A DNA stretch of 64,000 nt from Idiomarina seosinensis_A (GTDB lineage Bacteria; Pseudomonadota; Gammaproteobacteria; Enterobacterales; Alteromonadaceae): assembly GCF_044797955.1 (NCBI RefSeq), contig NZ_CP085211.1:62001-126000 (forward strand), read 5' to 3'. The notes under the pieces are model-generated. The model saw nothing but the letters and a program-made list of their open reading frames with translations. It was not told where the DNA came from and searched no databases. The stretch's first letter is position 1. Each line of letters opens with the position of its first letter. Below are positions 63,066 through 64,000 of this stretch, piece by piece. A program made the position numbers and the translations under genes.

Positions 63066-63980
63066 TTAATCAGCACAAAGGTGCAAAGTCTCGGTTGAAT
63101 AGGCGATCAGAGTCGGGCATTCGGCGATGAAAGCGGCGCCCACCAGCATAGCGGGACCATCGGCGATGCCAAGTACTTCGAATACAGGTAAATCCGCAAT
63201 TTTAACATTCATTGCCGGGTAGCAGCGCGATCCGATGCATAGATTGCTAACCGCAGCGGTGTAGCTTTCTGTGCCACGACCATCGATGCCGCGGGATCCG
63301 CCTTCTTTTATGGCGACTTCATTGCTTTCCGTCGATAGCCCGGCAAGGCTAGCTGAGCGCCAATTAAGAGTACCAACGCGCGCAGCACTATCGAGTACGG
63401 CGGCAACAGGTTGGCCGTCGAGCATCACATTAAATTGTACGAAACCTGGCTGAATACCGGCGTGAAAGTCGAGGCCAAGTTCACTGACACCTAAATCCGA
63501 GTAGGAAGCTGGACTTTGGAAAAGCGTGAGGGCTGCGCCGGGTACATCAATTGCGACATCAAAGCGAGACAGCACATCAACCCCCAGAATACCTTCGACT
63601 TGCCGACCATTATATTCACGGAACGCGCTGACATCAGCGACTACCGCATTCACGTCGTCCACAGCCAGGTGGGCTAGCTTCAGCCCTCGCAGTGTAACTA
63701 CTTCCATCACTATCGAGCCGGTTGCTCCCTGAACCTCAAGCTGGTCGATATCCGCAGCAGCAAGGCTCAGTTTGTCACGCAGACTGCTAGAGATTACGGA
63801 CTTTCCAGCGGCGGTGTCGAGAATGAAGTAATGTTTTCCAGCCCCTTCGATTTGGATGGGGACAAGGATGCGCTCCTCCAAATAGCTAATGGGAAGACGA
63901 ACCGACTCTGCCGCAAAGGCAGAGGCGGTCATAAAAAGTAACAAGGCGGCAGACAGCAGGCCGAACCGAAGATTTAACAC
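63066..63980 (-). CDS. Secreted retropepsin-like (clan AA) protein with two half-domains
   Basis: 304 residues with a signal peptide (MLNLRFGLLSAALLLFMTASAFA). Two aspartic-protease-like halves are present. The first has FILDTAAGKSVIS (Asp55) and the hydrophobic-Gly GILGVDVLSRF; the second has AVLDSAARVGTLNW (Asp197). The normal D-T/S-G motif is D-T-A and D-S-A here. Two cysteines near the C-terminus (CIGSRC, CPT, HLC) may form disulfides. Protease activity is likely by fold but uncertain by motif. It is convergent with the APC permease. Confidence 0.8.
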   Translation of the reverse strand: MLNLRFGLLSAALLLFMTASAFAAESVRLPISYLEERILVPIQIEGAGKHYFILDTAAGKSVISSSLRDKLSLAAADIDQLEVQGATGSIVMEVVTLRGLKLAHLAVDDVNAVVADVSAFREYNGRQVEGILGVDVLSRFDVAIDVPGAALTLFQSPASYSDLGVSELGLDFHAGIQPGFVQFNVMLDGQPVAAVLDSAARVGTLNWRSASLAGLSTESNEVAIKEGGSRGIDGRGTESYTAAVSNLCIGSRCYPAMNVKIADLPVFEVLGIADGPAMLVGAAFIAECPTLIAYSTETLHLCAD

Positions 63981-64000
63981 ATTGCTAATTGTCGTTATCA

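Overview
The window looks like chromosomal DNA of a marine Alteromonadales gammaproteobacterium, most like Idiomarina. This rests on gene order and protein style, not on a database search. The housekeeping order fadB, slt, yigZ, trkA-rsmB-fmt-def, dprA-smg-yrdD-tsaC-hemF-aroE, polA, engB, cytochrome c4, yihI, cysE is the arrangement commonly found near oriC in this group.

Region 1 (1-35128) is compact core genome. It carries fatty acid oxidation (fadB, cut by the window edge), a lytic transglycosylase, potassium uptake regulation, translation maturation (rsmB, fmt, def, tsaC), DNA uptake and repair (dprA, a FAN1-like nuclease, polA), haem and shikimate steps, ribosome assembly (engB, yihI), cysteine synthesis (cysE), a PAS chemoreceptor, a cold-shock protein with a strong promoter and long leader, purEK, pheA, alr and several exported peptidases/hydrolases. 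Many genes overlap by 1-8 bases, so operons are tight. Between cytochrome c4 and yihI lies a gene-free ~490-base interval. It contains a chain of perfect hairpins whose loops are almost pure AAN triplets and it ends in a strong intrinsic terminator. This is the best candidate here for an undescribed non-coding RNA.

Region 2 (about 35129-49751) is an accessory, defence-type island next to a tRNA-Arg(CCG) gene. It holds an IS3-family element split by an IS21-family element with a short target duplication, then the decayed 5' end of a second IS21-type element. That relic has truncated a gene resembling a CBASS-type CD-NTase, which is the last gene of a type I restriction operon. The operon is unusual in encoding two different complete HsdM subunits, followed by HsdS and HsdR. 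A second IS3-family element follows, with a one-base frameshift in its transposase; it cuts off another gene after 38 codons. Beyond it come a DsbB-like membrane protein with only one cysteine pair, a double-cupin ChrR-like protein and a small two-helix membrane protein. A solo 31-bp copy of the IS right end closes the island just before yqaA.

Region 3 (49762-64000) holds a DedA-like protein, a periplasmic tricorn-type protease and a large hybrid histidine kinase (Hpt-REC-REC-4xPAS-HisKA-HATPase-REC). The kinase overlaps an HD-GYP response regulator, which suggests a phosphorelay controlling cyclic-di-GMP breakdown. Next is a copper resistance cluster copA-copB-copC with a translationally coupled 27-residue membrane peptide and an APC permease, then a secreted retropepsin-like protein with altered active-site motifs.
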